Notes: generated by a model not told the origin, from the sequence alone. A stretch of 64,000 nt of DNA from Cardiocondyla obscurior (GCF_019399895.1 NC_091885.1:1214501-1278500), one strand, 5' to 3'; positions 1 through 13,140 are shown, counted from the stretch's first letter. Made by a program: numbers and translations.

Positions 1-2760
1 ATGTAAAATTGTAAAGTGCATAGATCGTTAAACAATTTTTGAAAGTGAAAGATTTTATATACAGTTTATATGTGACAAAATATTTTTTCTAAGTATTTTA
101 TTTTTACTAAAGATTTACGTACTTATATTTGTACGTAAAATATATTATTTGGAAATACAAAATCCTTACTAATCACACACGTATAATCGTGGCATAGATT
201 TGTACCTCGTATCCGGTAGGCAACTTGGAACGTAAGCATATTAATCTACAAATATATAGAGCGTACGGGCTGAGAAATTAATTTCAAACAATTGGCTCGC
301 ACGAAGTTCAGGCGACGCGGTGGCCTTTGTCTTTCGGAGGAGCTCTAAATCGATTTAGGCTGAGTTTTGATTAAGGCGATAAACTGTTTTTTTTTTTTCT
401 TTTCCTAAACGCGTTAATGCGCGAACATCATCGCTTATGCGTGTCGAGAGATCTTCAGCTGAAATTAATTTCGTCCGCGAAGCACGGCGTTGATATTAAA
501 AAGCTAATTCCCTTTTCACAATTACATTTTTTATTCTTTTAAAAGTATAATTGCAGTTTTTTATTCATTAAAATGTGAATAATAACTCGATGGAAATTTT
601 AGGAAAGATATTACAATTCTGAGTTTAGTTGAATAATGAATTGGATTTCAAATTAATAGTTAAATTTTCGTGCGTCACAATGTTACGGTGCACGTTCGCG
701 ATCAAATTTCGAGATTGATCCTACTCTGAGATTGTATTGCGAATAGAATTGCACTTGGTACTTGAGGATTACTTGGGCACGACTTCGCGTGAGTTCCGTG
801 ACGTAGCCCGCTATAGCAGTCTTTCTCTTATTCTCTTGAATAATTAGTGTTAAAAAATTTAAGTTAGGAAATTAGTGCAGGCAATTTGGGCCAGAGAAGT
901 TCTGGCATAGATACCCGGTCTTGACGTCGAAGACAGAGATCACGAGTCTTGTTCTGTGGATCAGTATCAACCTTATTCAGGTTCACACTGTAATTGGGTA
1001 TTATAAAATATAAACAACGTTTCACGATATTAGATTGATTTTATTTTATTTTATTATAATATGGATATAGTGACTTTTGCACTTCTCCATTAATATTTCG
1101 CGAACACTGTAGGCTCTTTGAATTTAAACGAACTTTTTAATATTAATTATTTCGGTCACCGTTACGTCGGAATGGACGAACCTTGAAGAAGAGACGATAT
1201 TATAATCGCTGTAACGTGAGGAAACGTCCAAATCCTGTTCGAATAGTGACATGCAACTCGCGATCATCGCGGTGCCGATTTATGTGCAACGTTATAAGGT
1301 TTTCTTATAAACGTGCTATATTTGATGAACGTATATTCGCGTATTGTACAAGAACAATGTTCCTGTGTCGATACTTAGAGCCCACTCGCGTGACGCGTGC
1401 CGTGTGCCTCGATTGCCAGTCGGTAACGAACTGATTTTTAACGCAGCGAAGTTATACTCGAACTATTCGGAAGCGCTTCCTGATTGGATGTTAAAGAATC
1501 ACGAGGTTTTCCTCGTTTTGTCTCACTCGGAAGACAAGTCTCGACACGACGGCCGAAACGCCGATGATTGATTTTAACGCGACAAGGCTGGCGACGTCTT
1601 TACGAGCGGTCCCTTTGTTATGTCGCGAATATCGTTCTCTTAATAGGTTTCTTTGTGTTTTTTGTCGTGCACGACGGTGTATTTGTATGTGTATGCGCAT
1701 TTTGTGTTTGATGTATTATATTTTAGGAATGTGCGACTTTTCGTGTACGCAACAAGTCTAGATCGACTATCTTCTATTTGTTCCCTCTGTTACATTAGCA
1801 AAAAAAAAAAAAAAAAAATTGAGCATGTATCGTTTATGTAAATTTATTATTACTGCAAATAAGTTAATTTTATAGCACTTTGAAAACAATATAATTCTGC
1901 TTGTAACAATTTTGTTTTTAAAACACGTTGTATATGTATAAAAATTAATTTTTTACTTTTGACATTACGAGGTATGAAAAAGCTGAGAAGTGGAAAGATA
2001 ATTTTTATGATACATTCTTAATTGATAAACGTTTTTATAAAACTCGAACATTTGATTGAAATATTTAAAGGTATTTTTCTGTTTGCTCATTTATGTTCAC
2101 ATTGTTTCACGTTTTAACTTACAATGTACGATTATATTTAAAAGAAAAATCATTATTTTTATCGGCGCCAATTGTGTCATTAAATTTAAATTGATACCAC
2201 TTTTCATTGAGTGTACTTAATTATTCAAAAAGTTAAAGAACAAAACCGATTTTGTAACAATCGTACGTTGGAAGAATTGAAATACGTTCACATCAGATTA
2301 AATATCTATGCTACATATCTATGATACATGAGCAAATGAAAATTTAATTTCGGAGCACATTAAATTATGCACTACTTCCATTGCCTCTGTGGCCATTTGA
2401 GCGACATATTTATTCAATAAAAGCCAACAATTTAAAATGTATTGAGGTACCAAATTAATTTTTTACCGCCTGATGATCGCACGATAAATCGAGGATTTTG
2501 AAAAATATCTGGAAGGGAATTCTTTCTTGTATTTTTATTTACAAAATTATGTTCAATATTAATATTATAAAATATGAGACTTTAAAATCAAATTCAATTA
2601 TGTTTATCGGAGATAAAAATTTAATTAGCTGTACGATTAAAAAAAAAATTTGTCACATATAAATCTATGCACTTTGAATCGCATGCGAGCGTTTATAGTT
2701 GCGCTAGAGACATGCAGTTAATCGTATTATATTTGTTCTGTAATGTATGAACCACTCGAT
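1..2760. other. AT-rich noncoding stretch
   Basis: No gene seen. T12 at 387-398, A19 at 1800-1818 and A10 at 2639-2648. A perfect inverted repeat lies at 114-139. Between about 1180 and 1840 the sequence is less AT-rich and carries several overlapping frames of 62-83 codons on both strands; none has a recognisable domain, and they overlap in conflicting frames. The part from 1850 to 2650 is very AT-rich and stop-dense. Confidence 0.6.
114..139. repeat. Inverted repeat, 9-bp perfect arms
   Basis: TTTACGTAC at 114-122 and GTACGTAAA at 131-139 are exact reverse complements, separated by the 8-nt TTATATTT. It could form a small hairpin or be a dyad protein site. No function can be assigned. Confidence 0.6.
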
Positions 2761-5170
2761 CTTTATGATGAATACTCATTCACGGATATCGAAAAAAAAG
2801 AGAAAAAAACGCGCGCACTAATCAACATGATATGACCATCGTCTGATTGCTCATTCGACATTTCCGATACTCGACTATACAAGCGACGAACTTCGAACGT
2901 TGACATATGTGACATGCACGATCGTCATTTCACCGGACGCGGAATAGATGCGACAAGCACAAATTGCGAACAGTTGATTACCACTGTTTGATATATACCA
3001 TTATTTGAGCCGTTCTTATAGCATTGCAAACCAGAACACGGAAACCGTATTTTGAATTATTGCGTAACAAAATTTGCAATGCAAAGCGGAATAAAGTTGT
3101 ACGCTGCCAATTACGTGCGGCAACAAAATGTAATGTTGCTCCCTCTCCCTCTCTTCCTGCTTTGCAAATAGCTCAATCACCCTTCGATGATCCTGATGGT
3201 TTACCGCACGTCGCGTGGCACGTTCGCACGCGCTCCTGTGCATCTCGTGGAATTGTCAACGTTGTAATATCACACGGGAGCACCTGCGACCGCATGGAGC
3301 GCGACTATAATGCGCCTTGTAATCTCAAGAGTCAAGCTCTACATCATCGAGATCGTCACGAACGGAAACGCGAGATTGCTCCGTGGATTATCGATACATG
3401 TTGAGGTTTTTTTCCCCTTTTTCTTTTTTGCGTCACGTGCGGATAGTCGATCCGTCACCAATATCGAATTTATCGCCATCATGCCCGTTTACTAACGTAA
3501 TTTATCTCGCGAACGGTAGCGGCCTTCTCGTAAATCAGTGCCGATTGATTCGTTCGTTCGTCGTACCGTTCGTTTTGCGCTAGTTCACGCGAAGTTCGCA
3601 TTTCAATAACTTGAGGAATTAATACAGTGGACGACGTTCGAGAAAGTTAGTTTCAGCATTGTTTCGATGTTTGGAACTTTTAATGGATTTTTAATGACAA
3701 ACGCGTGAAATGTGATCAATTATAGTTTATTCAAAAATAATCAGAATAATACAGAAAGTAGTTTGAATTAAGCTCATCGATATTGCGATCAATAAGATCG
3801 TTGAAAGAGAGGAATCTTTAAACGTTTGAGCATCCCTTTTTGCAATTTAAAAATAAAATCAGTCGCTCAAGTAGAAGTCGCGTAATTTTAGAATACGCCA
3901 TAATTATTTCCGAAGCCACTCTTGAGATCATCGCTGAAGAATCCCGTAAGTCGTGTAATGCCAAGGCCGTCGCCTTCTTCTCTCGCGAGCGTCTGCCTAA
4001 GTAATCACGCTCAGTCCACTGTTTCATCCCTCATTCCCTTTGTTCCGCACCTCGACTTTCTTTGCCGCGCTCACCCGGCGTCGGTAGAACGTGCAAAATG
4101 GAATTTGCTGGCGTTAAGTCGGAGTGCTTACGGTGCTTTATTTCTTCACGCCCCCGCTCCGTCTTTTCTTCCCTACGCGCTGCACGACGAACGACCTCTC
4201 TTCGTTAGCCGCTGATTATTCGGCTCGTTACCATTGGCATTTCGTTCTCTTGCCTCTCCACCTTCTTCGCCTTCTTTCTCTCCGAGATAAGGGCGCGCGA
4301 CTCGTAAAATTAGCAGTCGCCGTTTACGAGTTCTTCGGCGGGGGATACCGCACAAATTGAATTTACGTGAGCAGATGGACGCTGTTCTGCGGCATCCTTT
4401 CTGTATTCCGACGCGAGAGAAAACAATACCGGAAATAAAAAGAGGAAAAAAACGAGAGGGGAGGAGCAAAAAAAAATGAGAGGGACGGGAGGGAGGAGAA
4501 ACGTGTTGTTTTTCGCGAAACGCGATTCAAAATAAATTCAGCCGTGTGATAAAAATTGTAAAGCACGATTAAACGAAGATATTGGGTAATGACTTTTTAA
4601 AGCCGACCGTGTTCCTTTCATTAATTTTTACGAGTCTTTAACAATACGAGCGACGGTGAATTTTTTATCAAACGATTGAGTAAGAATAGAGAAGACGTTC
4701 GGATCAATAAGTAGAGCTTTCTCCTGTTGATCCCGTTGCGCGTACGTACATACATATGTAATCGATAACGGGCAACTCAACGGACCGTGGATGCGCTTAT
4801 ACGCTTGTATGACCAAGACTGCGACGCAGAGAAATTGGCGGCAGCAACGAGGTCGAGGGGAATAGAGGAAGTGACTCGAGGCAGCTCGATGGCGGAAAAC
4901 GTGCAGGTTCCTCGTGTCTATGGGAGGTAATGGGAGGTCTGGCAAGTCTACTGCCGATAGAATAAAGTTGTCAGCTACGGCCCGAGACATCCCGTCCGAA
5001 CCGCCTCGTAAATCTCTTGAAAGTTTCGCCGGGGAGGGTCGTTGTTTTTTTTTTTTTTTTGGCTTTTTGCTACTTTTTCTTTTTTTTTGCATCTTCGCCT
5101 CACATACGTGCACTCTCGAGACAATGCTTATCAACTCTTACGCCGAGCCTCGGCACACTTTCTGTTTTTG
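2761..5170. other. Mixed-composition noncoding stretch
   Basis: No gene seen. Contains (TTCG)3 at 3549-3560, a purine-rich tract at about 4430-4505 on the + strand, a small alternating stretch at 4741-4759, and T16 at 5045-5060. A minus-strand frame of 168 codons (4628-5134) includes a lysine run encoded by the T tract and shows no domain; I do not count it as a gene. Confidence 0.6.
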
Positions 5171-7020
5171 ACATCGTTATTGGCGCATATTATTGATCTG
5201 TTTGCGTAGAACGAGATGCAAGCTGCGCTTCCAGCATTAAATTTTCTCCGGAGACTGCAAGGGATAAATTTTATGTTCGAAATATTTGCGCGAGTAATTA
5301 AATTGCATGCTTCTCATTTTTTAAAGTCGCGATACCGTCACGCTCTAACCCGATGTACTTTTATGTCGTCTATTTGCGACGATATTTATTTCCGTCTTCT
5401 TTAATTATTGATCGCTGGTCTGCGTACGTGCTCGAGTTAATGCATGGCAATTATTAGGATGAGAACATGCTAACGAACGATGATTGACAAACGGTACTAA
5501 TTAACGTAACATATTGCTTTATGGAGCAGCTTATCTTTGGTATTGAAAGCGATTCGGAATAATTCCTGCCTTTGAATTCTCGTTATGTGTTTCGTACCAC
5601 CCAGTGACAACGGCGGCGAGATTTATTATGTAATTTTACGATAGCAACGGGTATGATATATATGATTTAACTTATCGGTGATGTTGCCAGTTCAAATCGG
5701 TATTTCTGTTGTCGCATAAGGGATCGTCGCTTTGCGGACTAACGACCGCAGCCATTGCGGTCCACGATGTTTTGCTTGACTTCCTAAGGAGAGTCCGTAA
5801 ATCACGGCTAAACGGGTTGCGATCCACGGTCGTTATACCAAATTTTCGCATAATACACACACGGGGGCCGTGTATCGTTAAATTTATATCAGTCGTTACA
5901 AACACCATGGTTTATGCAGTTTCCGCGACCGCGTGTTAATTGAAACAAAAAATTCCGTCCCCCGCACGAGCGGGTATTATTCTTGAAACAAGCCGTTAAT
6001 CGCAACAAGCTTTATCTCGAAAGTCTCCACGATGTTTACTCGGCGAAACTAATTGACATCGTTTATGAACGTTGTACAGAATAATATCAAGAATAATTAC
6101 TACTTAATGTATAATAAGATGAAGTTCTTAGAGGATTTTTTTTTCTCTTTTGGGCGCGCGCGCATTTATATCTATTATGATAATGTTGAAATGACCGTAG
6201 TAATATTATTATTCAACTCGTAAAGTAGCAGACGTCTCTGCATTTAACGCGCTCTTATTTTTTATTTTTATTTTTTTTTTTATATTTTTTTTTTATCTTA
6301 AGGAGTAACAGGAGTTGCAATTCGCGCGGTAAAAATAGCTGTAGAGTAATACTGATACTTCGTAAGGTTCCTCGGCTAATGTAAGAACGACATAATTCCG
6401 GAGTTACCTCTCGCTTGCTCCTTGCGACGTCAGGAAATACGTTTCTTTGCCGGGATCTTGCTCAACGGTATTAGGAAGAATTACCACCGTTCTTGTCGCC
6501 GAAGAGCGTAGATTATTCTATTCCGCGCTCAGTGAGGGACTCGGGGAAAGACTCATTTCATTCGAGCGTGAAGTCCCTTTCCTTTCTCACCGTTAAATCT
6601 TCGGCTGAGTTACGCGACGCGCGCTTTGGCACCTTACTCGGGTAATTCGGCGGCCGTGTCATTTCAAGTGAGATCTTAATTGCGATAGTCGTATTTGTAA
6701 CGGAACGTAAGCGAATCAGCTGATTCGAACATGCCGTCGTCGACAAGTACGTTCGCGTTACGTATCAAATATCATTTCGTTATCGCCACTTTTGAAAGGG
6801 TCACAACATCGTACGGTAGATTCTTCCATCCTCTTCTTCTCTTTTATCTTCGTCTCTCCGATCTCTCTTTCTCTCTCTCTCCCCTTTTGTTGCACCGCAA
6901 TGCTCGGTCGAGTGATGTGCCATGTGTGTCGTTAAGGGTACTTCTTGAGAGCGCCCTTGTTTCAACGCGCACTCTCTTCGCCGCTACGGAGATACAAATT
7001 ATTTTCAAATGAATGCAAAT
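5171..7020. other. Noncoding stretch: AT-rich, then CpG-rich
   Basis: No gene seen. 5171-6420 is AT-rich with T runs at 6271-6281 and 6285-6294 and a short alternating GC stretch near 6153-6163. From 6421 to 7020 it is richer in CpG and holds a pyrimidine tract with (CT)5 at 6871-6880. The frames there are short and conflict between strands. Confidence 0.55.
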
Positions 7021-8660
7021 GCATCGTATACGATTTAATAATAAAGCAAAATATGACTTAAGAAAAATCGAAATTTTTGACGAGCTCAAACATGTAAAAA
7101 TAAAAATATGACGCATTAGATTTAATAATAAATAAAAAATTAATTACTAAGTAAGAAATATATTTAATTTGCGCGATCTGATTATTAGCTGCAAAAAAAA
7201 AAAAAAAAAAAAAAAAAAGGAATAATTAGATAGATAAATTTTTATTCTGGGAGTATTAGTAGTTCTCTACTTTTTATTCTATATTAATAGCATCGTTCTC
7301 GCGACGTGAAATGTGGATACACGACAGCGTATCCATTTTACGGAGACAATTGTGTACGAAATCTGAGTCCTATGTCAACCGCGAGTTAAGATAATTAATT
7401 ATGCGGCGTGAAAAAAAAAAGCGCATGCGAAATACGACTGTTGGCGCCAACGGATGGCGCCGGGCGCGAAGAAACCTTAACATTTATTGCCGACGAATAC
7501 AGTGGTGCGACGGGAGGAAAAAAAAAAAAGAAAAAGAAAAAAAAATCCGGCGGAATATTATTATACTGCATCATAGTCACTCGCAAGGCGCGGAGAAAAA
7601 TGCTTTTGCATCTGCGGCTGACTAACGTTGGGATATAAGTAATGGTTGCGCGAATTTCCTGCGGGGCGATGTGTTACCGGTGTGTTTTCCGCGGACCGAC
7701 GATACGCCAGTTTCTTATTGCCTCTGAAAGCCGCTGGCTTTTATTACGAGCAAAAAGTGCATATCAAAAGGGGAAACCGCAAACGAGTAACATCGCAGAC
7801 GATATAAAGCCCGCCCGCGTGTTCACGTGGAGACGTCAAAAACTTGCAATTGTTAGATAGCGTCGCGCCGACGAACGTAACTGTTCGCTTCGAATTATTT
7901 GTCCGTCCGTTTAAAACCACTTTTACGAGTCCTTCGCGGAGCGGTTTAACGATGATAATTATAAGAGGAAAGTCTCAAGTGCCCCGGCGGAAACCCCGCG
8001 TTCTCGGGTAGGGAGCATCATGAACAATGAAATCAAATGGTACTATCGTGAACATTTCTACAATAAGCTGAGAAAAACGATCGCATTTTCCGGCTCAAAT
8101 GGAAGTTCTCTCCGCGAAAGCTCGGTACAATCCTTTCGATGAAATTTCTGATGTTAAAGCGTCCAATCTCAATTGGAAAAATTGGTCTCTTGATCTTTTA
8201 TTAATTCATCGTTATATTACTTTTCGTGTAATCTGACGATTACCGAGATCTCTCAAACGTTAAAATATAATTTTACGTAACGAAATTATTTATACGGATA
8301 GCAATTTATAGAAGTTTTATCTCTGGAAAAGTCGGTACCGAAAATATTATGCATTTAGTAACCGCAGATCTGTTGAAAAAAAAAAAAGAAAAGACTTGTA
8401 ATTATCGCGGGACATGTAAAATCTTTCACGTGTGTTGTTAACGAATATAAGTTGCCTGCGCAACTGTCCAGAACAATGTAACAGTCTAAACATGTTAAAC
8501 AAGAACGGATAAAATATTGCGTCGCGGTTAATAAAAAAAAATCGATACTGCCCATCGTCAAAAATTGTAGGTGCCATATATACGTACATATATATACCCG
8601 GGTCCAATTGCGAGCTAAAACGTAAAACTGATCGCGACAATAAAGAGCTAGTGATAACGG
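7021..8660. other. Noncoding stretch with long A runs
   Basis: No gene seen. A26 at 7193-7218, A10 at 7411-7420, A12 at 7518-7529 and A12 at 8376-8387. The part at 7440-7900 has higher GC. Frames here mostly read through A runs (poly-Lys, or poly-Phe on the minus strand). An alternating TATA/ACGTAC stretch lies at about 8576-8599. Confidence 0.55.
7193..7218. repeat. A26 homopolymer
   Basis: Uninterrupted run of 26 A, the longest homopolymer I find in the window. On the minus strand it is T26 followed directly by GCAG, so it also resembles a splice acceptor, but no exon-like sequence with a good donor follows. Confidence 0.85.
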
Positions 8661-9110
8661 CAACGTCGCGCGATATTCTGCCGAGGGTAAAGTCCGCGCT
8701 CCATTATCATCCCCTAAATCACACCGGTTACGTTTTTGGAACGGTCGTAACTCCGGACTCCGATGTTTTTGGCCTCATTAGTAGCCGTCTCTTGGCTTGA
8801 TGCGCTACATGGAGGAGGGTCCCTTTAGGCCAAGAGGGAGCTGAAGGACCTCGCCGGCGAGATGGTCGGGTGAAGCGAGGGGGTGGGTGGAGTGGAAGGA
8901 GCTAACAGTGGCTGCGATTAATATTCCCCGGTTCTACCGAGAGAGAAACCCCTCCCCCCTCCCCCTCCCGCGCGCCTCGTGTCTGCGTCCCTATGCCAAG
9001 CCTTCTCCCGTGTGTTTGCGCTTTGAGTCACAATCACCGACAACGTCGACGCCTACGTCATCGCTACATATCTTTTGAGCCTCGTGTTATGTGTAATATC
9101 ACGCTGAATC
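8661..9110. other. GC-rich block without a recognisable gene
   Basis: Sharply GC-rich compared with both flanks, with G-rich stretches near 8870-8900 and a C-run cluster at 8949-8969. A 63-codon + frame at 8887-9078 is Pro/Ser-rich and simply reads the C-rich tract. A promoter or other regulatory block is possible, but no core promoter motif stands out. Confidence 0.45.
8949..8969 (-). other. G-quadruplex motif on the minus strand
   Basis: On the + strand there are four C runs of 4, 6, 5 and 3 separated by single T bases. The minus strand therefore has four G runs with 1-nt loops, the tightest such motif in the window. Such motifs can fold into stable parallel quadruplexes; folding and function here are inferred. 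Confidence 0.7.
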
Positions 9111-10600
9111 GGAAGCACTTTGCGGCGTGACAGCGATTAATTAACGAACACGTAGCTGTCGTTTCTCGCTCTCTCCTACGCTCTCAACAATTAAGTGTGC
9201 TTCAATATATTACGAAGACATTTATAGGACTACGTCAAATGCGACCGGATCGATTGTAATTAGATCAGTAAATTGTATTTGTAACTGCTAAATTAAAGAA
9301 CTTATAATTAACGGGGAATTACTATTTTAAACGGTAATAAATTATAAAAAGCATTTACTTTTAATTCCGTCAATGCTAAACTTGAAATATTATCTCGAGC
9401 TAAAAGCGCCGCGAATGTATGAATATTTTAAATGTAATATTATTATCACACATTATGTATAATTATTTTTCACGAAAGTACCATTTGTAATAATTCGACG
9501 GTTAATGTCAACTTTGGTATCGCGATATTAATTCGTGTTAGCTCGATGATGGATAGGGGTGAGATTGCATCCTTGGCAATTCGTGAGTTTTTAGGAACGG
9601 AGTAAAGTTTTTATTCGGTATCTTGCGAATACTTGGTAAAGGTCTAGCGAGACCTTGGTGCGAATCAGTGAACTGTCTATCGCGATAAAATTCAACGCAA
9701 ACGTTAGCTCGGATTTTTTTTTTTTTTTTTACGCACCTTCTTTGTCTAGACGCGACGTCTTTCGTTAGGTAATATAATTACTGTAATGTTTAAGCAACAT
9801 AATTATAAATACGAGCCAGCTACGCGCGTCGGACAAAGAATAATAATTCTCATCTAATTTAATTAATTTTCGACGTTCTACTCGAAGTAACCCGGCGCGC
9901 CGCGTGCTGCATATTTTTACGGGGAAAAGAATTCTGAGCGTTCGGAGTGGTAAATATTGTCTATCGCGAGCAACGACATTCTAAGATTCTTGTACAATAG
10001 TCTTTATCACGCCATTGACTTTAATTACTCGTAATCGCTATAATTACTTTTGAGGTTAAAGCGATTCACTTTGAAATTGTGTCGCATGCTTTATTACACC
10101 GAATCGTTAATTTGCGTCTTAAGGCGCCATTTCAGAATTAGATTACTGGGTTGGCAAGGCAAAAGCAGCGCATTAAGTCGTTGGGGTATACCCCACATTA
10201 GCGTGCGCCAATAACGTCTGCAGTAGGTATGTGCGATGAAAATATGAGACTACAGAAATTATTCTTTTTTTTTTTCCTCTTTTTTTTTTTCTTTTTTTTC
10301 TTTTTTTTTTTAATATCCCTGAAACTCTTGGCGTGAATAATCGCCATATCGATATGCTCTATAGCATGTTCCCGTTCAAGCGCAAACGTACGAAAATTAT
10401 TTTCAAGCCGCCTTTATCGCGTACAGATCTCGAGTTAAACATTAGCACGAAAGCGCTTTGGAGCTTAAAAGATAAACAATTTTCTTTCTCGTAGAACGGT
10501 AGTTGTTCATCGCTCGGAAGCAAAAGAAATAAAATAAAAAAAAAAATAGAACTTTTATTGGATATCTTAAAAGATGTAGTTGCTGGCAAGTATCGTTCTC
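9111..10600. other. AT-rich noncoding stretch
   Basis: No gene seen. T17 at 9714-9730; a cluster of T runs at 10265-10275, 10280-10290 and 10301-10311; A11 at 10536-10546. A 10-bp GC palindrome CGGCGCGCCG is at 9893-9902, and a 14-bp perfect palindrome is at 10182-10195. Confidence 0.55.
10182..10195. repeat. 14-bp perfect palindrome TGGGGTATACCCCA
   Basis: The sequence equals its own reverse complement over 14 bp. It lies about 25 bp after a CTGGGTTGGCAA stretch. It could be a dimeric protein site or chance; nothing nearby decides. Confidence 0.6.
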
Positions 10601-13140
10601 ACGTACCGAGCATTACGTTTCACAAAGGCTCGTCGCGAGATGCGTCGCGACTCGCGCATCGACTTGAACTTACCCTACCCTTCGGCATCGATTGATACCC
10701 GTCGAACGGCATCCTCGATTGTTCGTACGTAGTTGCTCCCTGAGCGCGCCTCGCAGTAGCGAATGGCGGAGGCGCGGCTCTCGCAACGGCGCCGCTCACC
10801 CTCCCTTACGAGGAGGAGGAAATACGAAGGGGGGAAGATGAAAATAGGGATGGCACTTACACGACGTCGACAACCTCGTAAAGCCGTCGGTACACAAATT
10901 CTATGCAAACGAAACGCGCACCCGTGCTGCGCGCGGGAACGCACCTTCTTGCTTATATTCGATCTCGGACGAGTATCGCGCGTCGAGCTATCGCGCGGGA
11001 TACGACCACGTATATGCATGCACCATCGGTGTATACGTTCGCGGTAATTGGCTATCGACTCTACCGGGTGCAACAACCGTACGGCGCGCAAACCAGACAG
11101 CTGGGAATGTGGGTTACGTATCGTAATCGCGCGCTATCCAATCCCATCCTGCCTCACCGCACTCCCGAGTTCTGCGTTTCACCACCGCGTTCCTCCGCAC
11201 GGTACCTACGTTTTCGGCCCTTTTTTTTTTCTTTTTTTTTTCTTTTTTTTCTTTTTTCTTTTTCGGTAAAGCGGGACGTACACCTCTCGCCCAGTTTTCA
11301 TCTCGCCTTCTTTTCCTCTCCGCCGACTCCGGGGAATCACGACTTTGATGTGGTTATCCAGATTATTCGACACGGATATTTGGCTTCTTAGCAGTTACTG
11401 CTCGTCGTCCATTTGCTTTCATTCGTTGGAGCTCTTTCCCACTTCCCTTTTTTTCTTCTTTTTTTTTTTATGAAAAAGAGGAAAAAAGAAAGAGCTGATT
11501 TTAACACATACTACCGTAGAATCTCTGCGCACAATCTCTTTTCGCGACGGAGTTTTCCTTTGACGTCTTACACTAAAGTTTTACGCTTGTGTATAGAAGA
11601 AGATGTCACGCTTCTGCCGCCTTATTTTCCGCTAGCCTTTTTCCTTCATCTCGTTCCCGTCGCGGTTTCCTCCGCTTGCACGTTCAGAAATTATTCCGCA
11701 ACGTCTTTCACATGTCGCGTTCCCATTTGTAAAAATACGTACAAGTCGATCGCGATTTGCGAAGTCGTACCTATATTATTTCTATCAAAATGCCAACCGA
11801 TCGATCGATTACGGTAATGGAGGAAGAATAAGATATCGAAATTTCGAGTACGTTTTACGTCCCCGCAGGTTTGCCCGCTATAAATATTAGCGGCCCTTTC
11901 GTCAGCCCTCGTAATAACATTTCAGTTTCTTCCTCGCTACTTACGAAAGAAAGTCATCTTTCAACCCCGTCCGCCATTTCTCTCCGATTCTACCTATTTT
12001 CCAGAGATTGTAAATAAAACCCGCCGCTTTACCGTGTCGGCCATACTGCACAGACGACGCCGTTGGTCTTATGGCAACGAGACACTAATTTCTCATGCAC
12101 TCCAGTCCGCCGCGCTCTGCATAATACTCGGCCGCTGCAACGGGGATCTCCCTGTCTCTCTTCCTTCGTCGCTTCCTCTTTCGCCTCTGTATTCTTCCGT
12201 CTCGCGAGTATCCTAGGTAATTTAGAGGTTCGTAGGCTTCTTCCTTGCCCGCGTTGCCTTGTTAAACGCGAGCAGCTTCAGTAAATTACGGGGAAGGGGA
12301 GGAGGAGGGAGGGGACGGACCAAGCGTGTTCGGATTATGCTTTCTTAAACGTCCGCGCGGAAGTTCGCGAGATGTCCGTGAACGGGGAGGGTGGAGTTAT
12401 ATCGCGTGGCAAGCACGGCGGCTATTAATTAGCTGAAATTGTAACACGCCCGAAAGGTTGAAAGCGGTTAATTAGTATGCCCGCTTGTTTATAACAGCCA
12501 GTTTGCGTCGCCCCGGCATCGAGAGACGCGAAAGAACTTTATATTCCGCTCTAACGCGGTTGATTTTCTTACAATGCAGCCCGCGATCCCCGACGGTCTC
12601 CCTGGAGATTTCGCTACATATTCATTGCACGTACATCGCGGTGAACGTACGCGCTTTACGTAACGCTGTTTCGCGGGAGCGACAGCCGCGGCAGGTAATA
12701 AATGTTACGTCGCCTTAGTTACTAGTATTTGCTCCCCGAATCAAGGGACTAACCGTAATGTCTCTCCTAATCAGTGATTTTGTGGTATTTCGCATCGTGG
12801 CTGTAATCGTAAAAACCAACGTCCCTCGGCTGTAACGCGACGATGACCGAACAATTTTATAACGATGTTAATACCGCCACGATGCACCTACTCATATGCT
12901 AATGCACGCAAGACACCCAATGTGCGTCATAAATCGTTACGTATTTACCATGCTGAACCGCGGAGCTAATGTAAAATGTTTCAAGAATAAAAATTTATGT
13001 GGGGGTTTTTTTTTTTTATTTTTTAAATTCAGCTTGCCCCGGCGCACGGCTCTAAAAATGAGTTTATCTATTTTCACGATGCAAAGATTAAGGCGGCGAT
13101 ACATGCATCTGCAAACTCCATAAACGCATCATCCCCGTAA
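10601..13140. other. GC- and CpG-rich block without a recognisable gene
   Basis: Many frames stay open for 60-162 codons on both strands because stops are rare, but none has a domain and they overlap one another. Pyrimidine tracts with T runs lie at 11221-11241 and 11459-11469, and T12 at 13006-13017. A near-consensus minus-strand splice donor (AGG|GTAAGT) sits at 10674/10673. A G-quadruplex motif is at 12290-12314. Confidence 0.5.
12290..12314 (+). other. G-quadruplex motif
   Basis: Four G runs of 4, 4, 3 and 4 with loops of 2, 7 and 1 nt. It meets the usual G3+N1-7 pattern. Function unknown. Confidence 0.6.

Noticed and set aside
4628..5134. 168-codon minus-strand open frame
   Set aside because: Its lysine run is the translated T16 and neighbouring T-rich tract, no domain is visible, and a + frame of 85 codons overlaps it.
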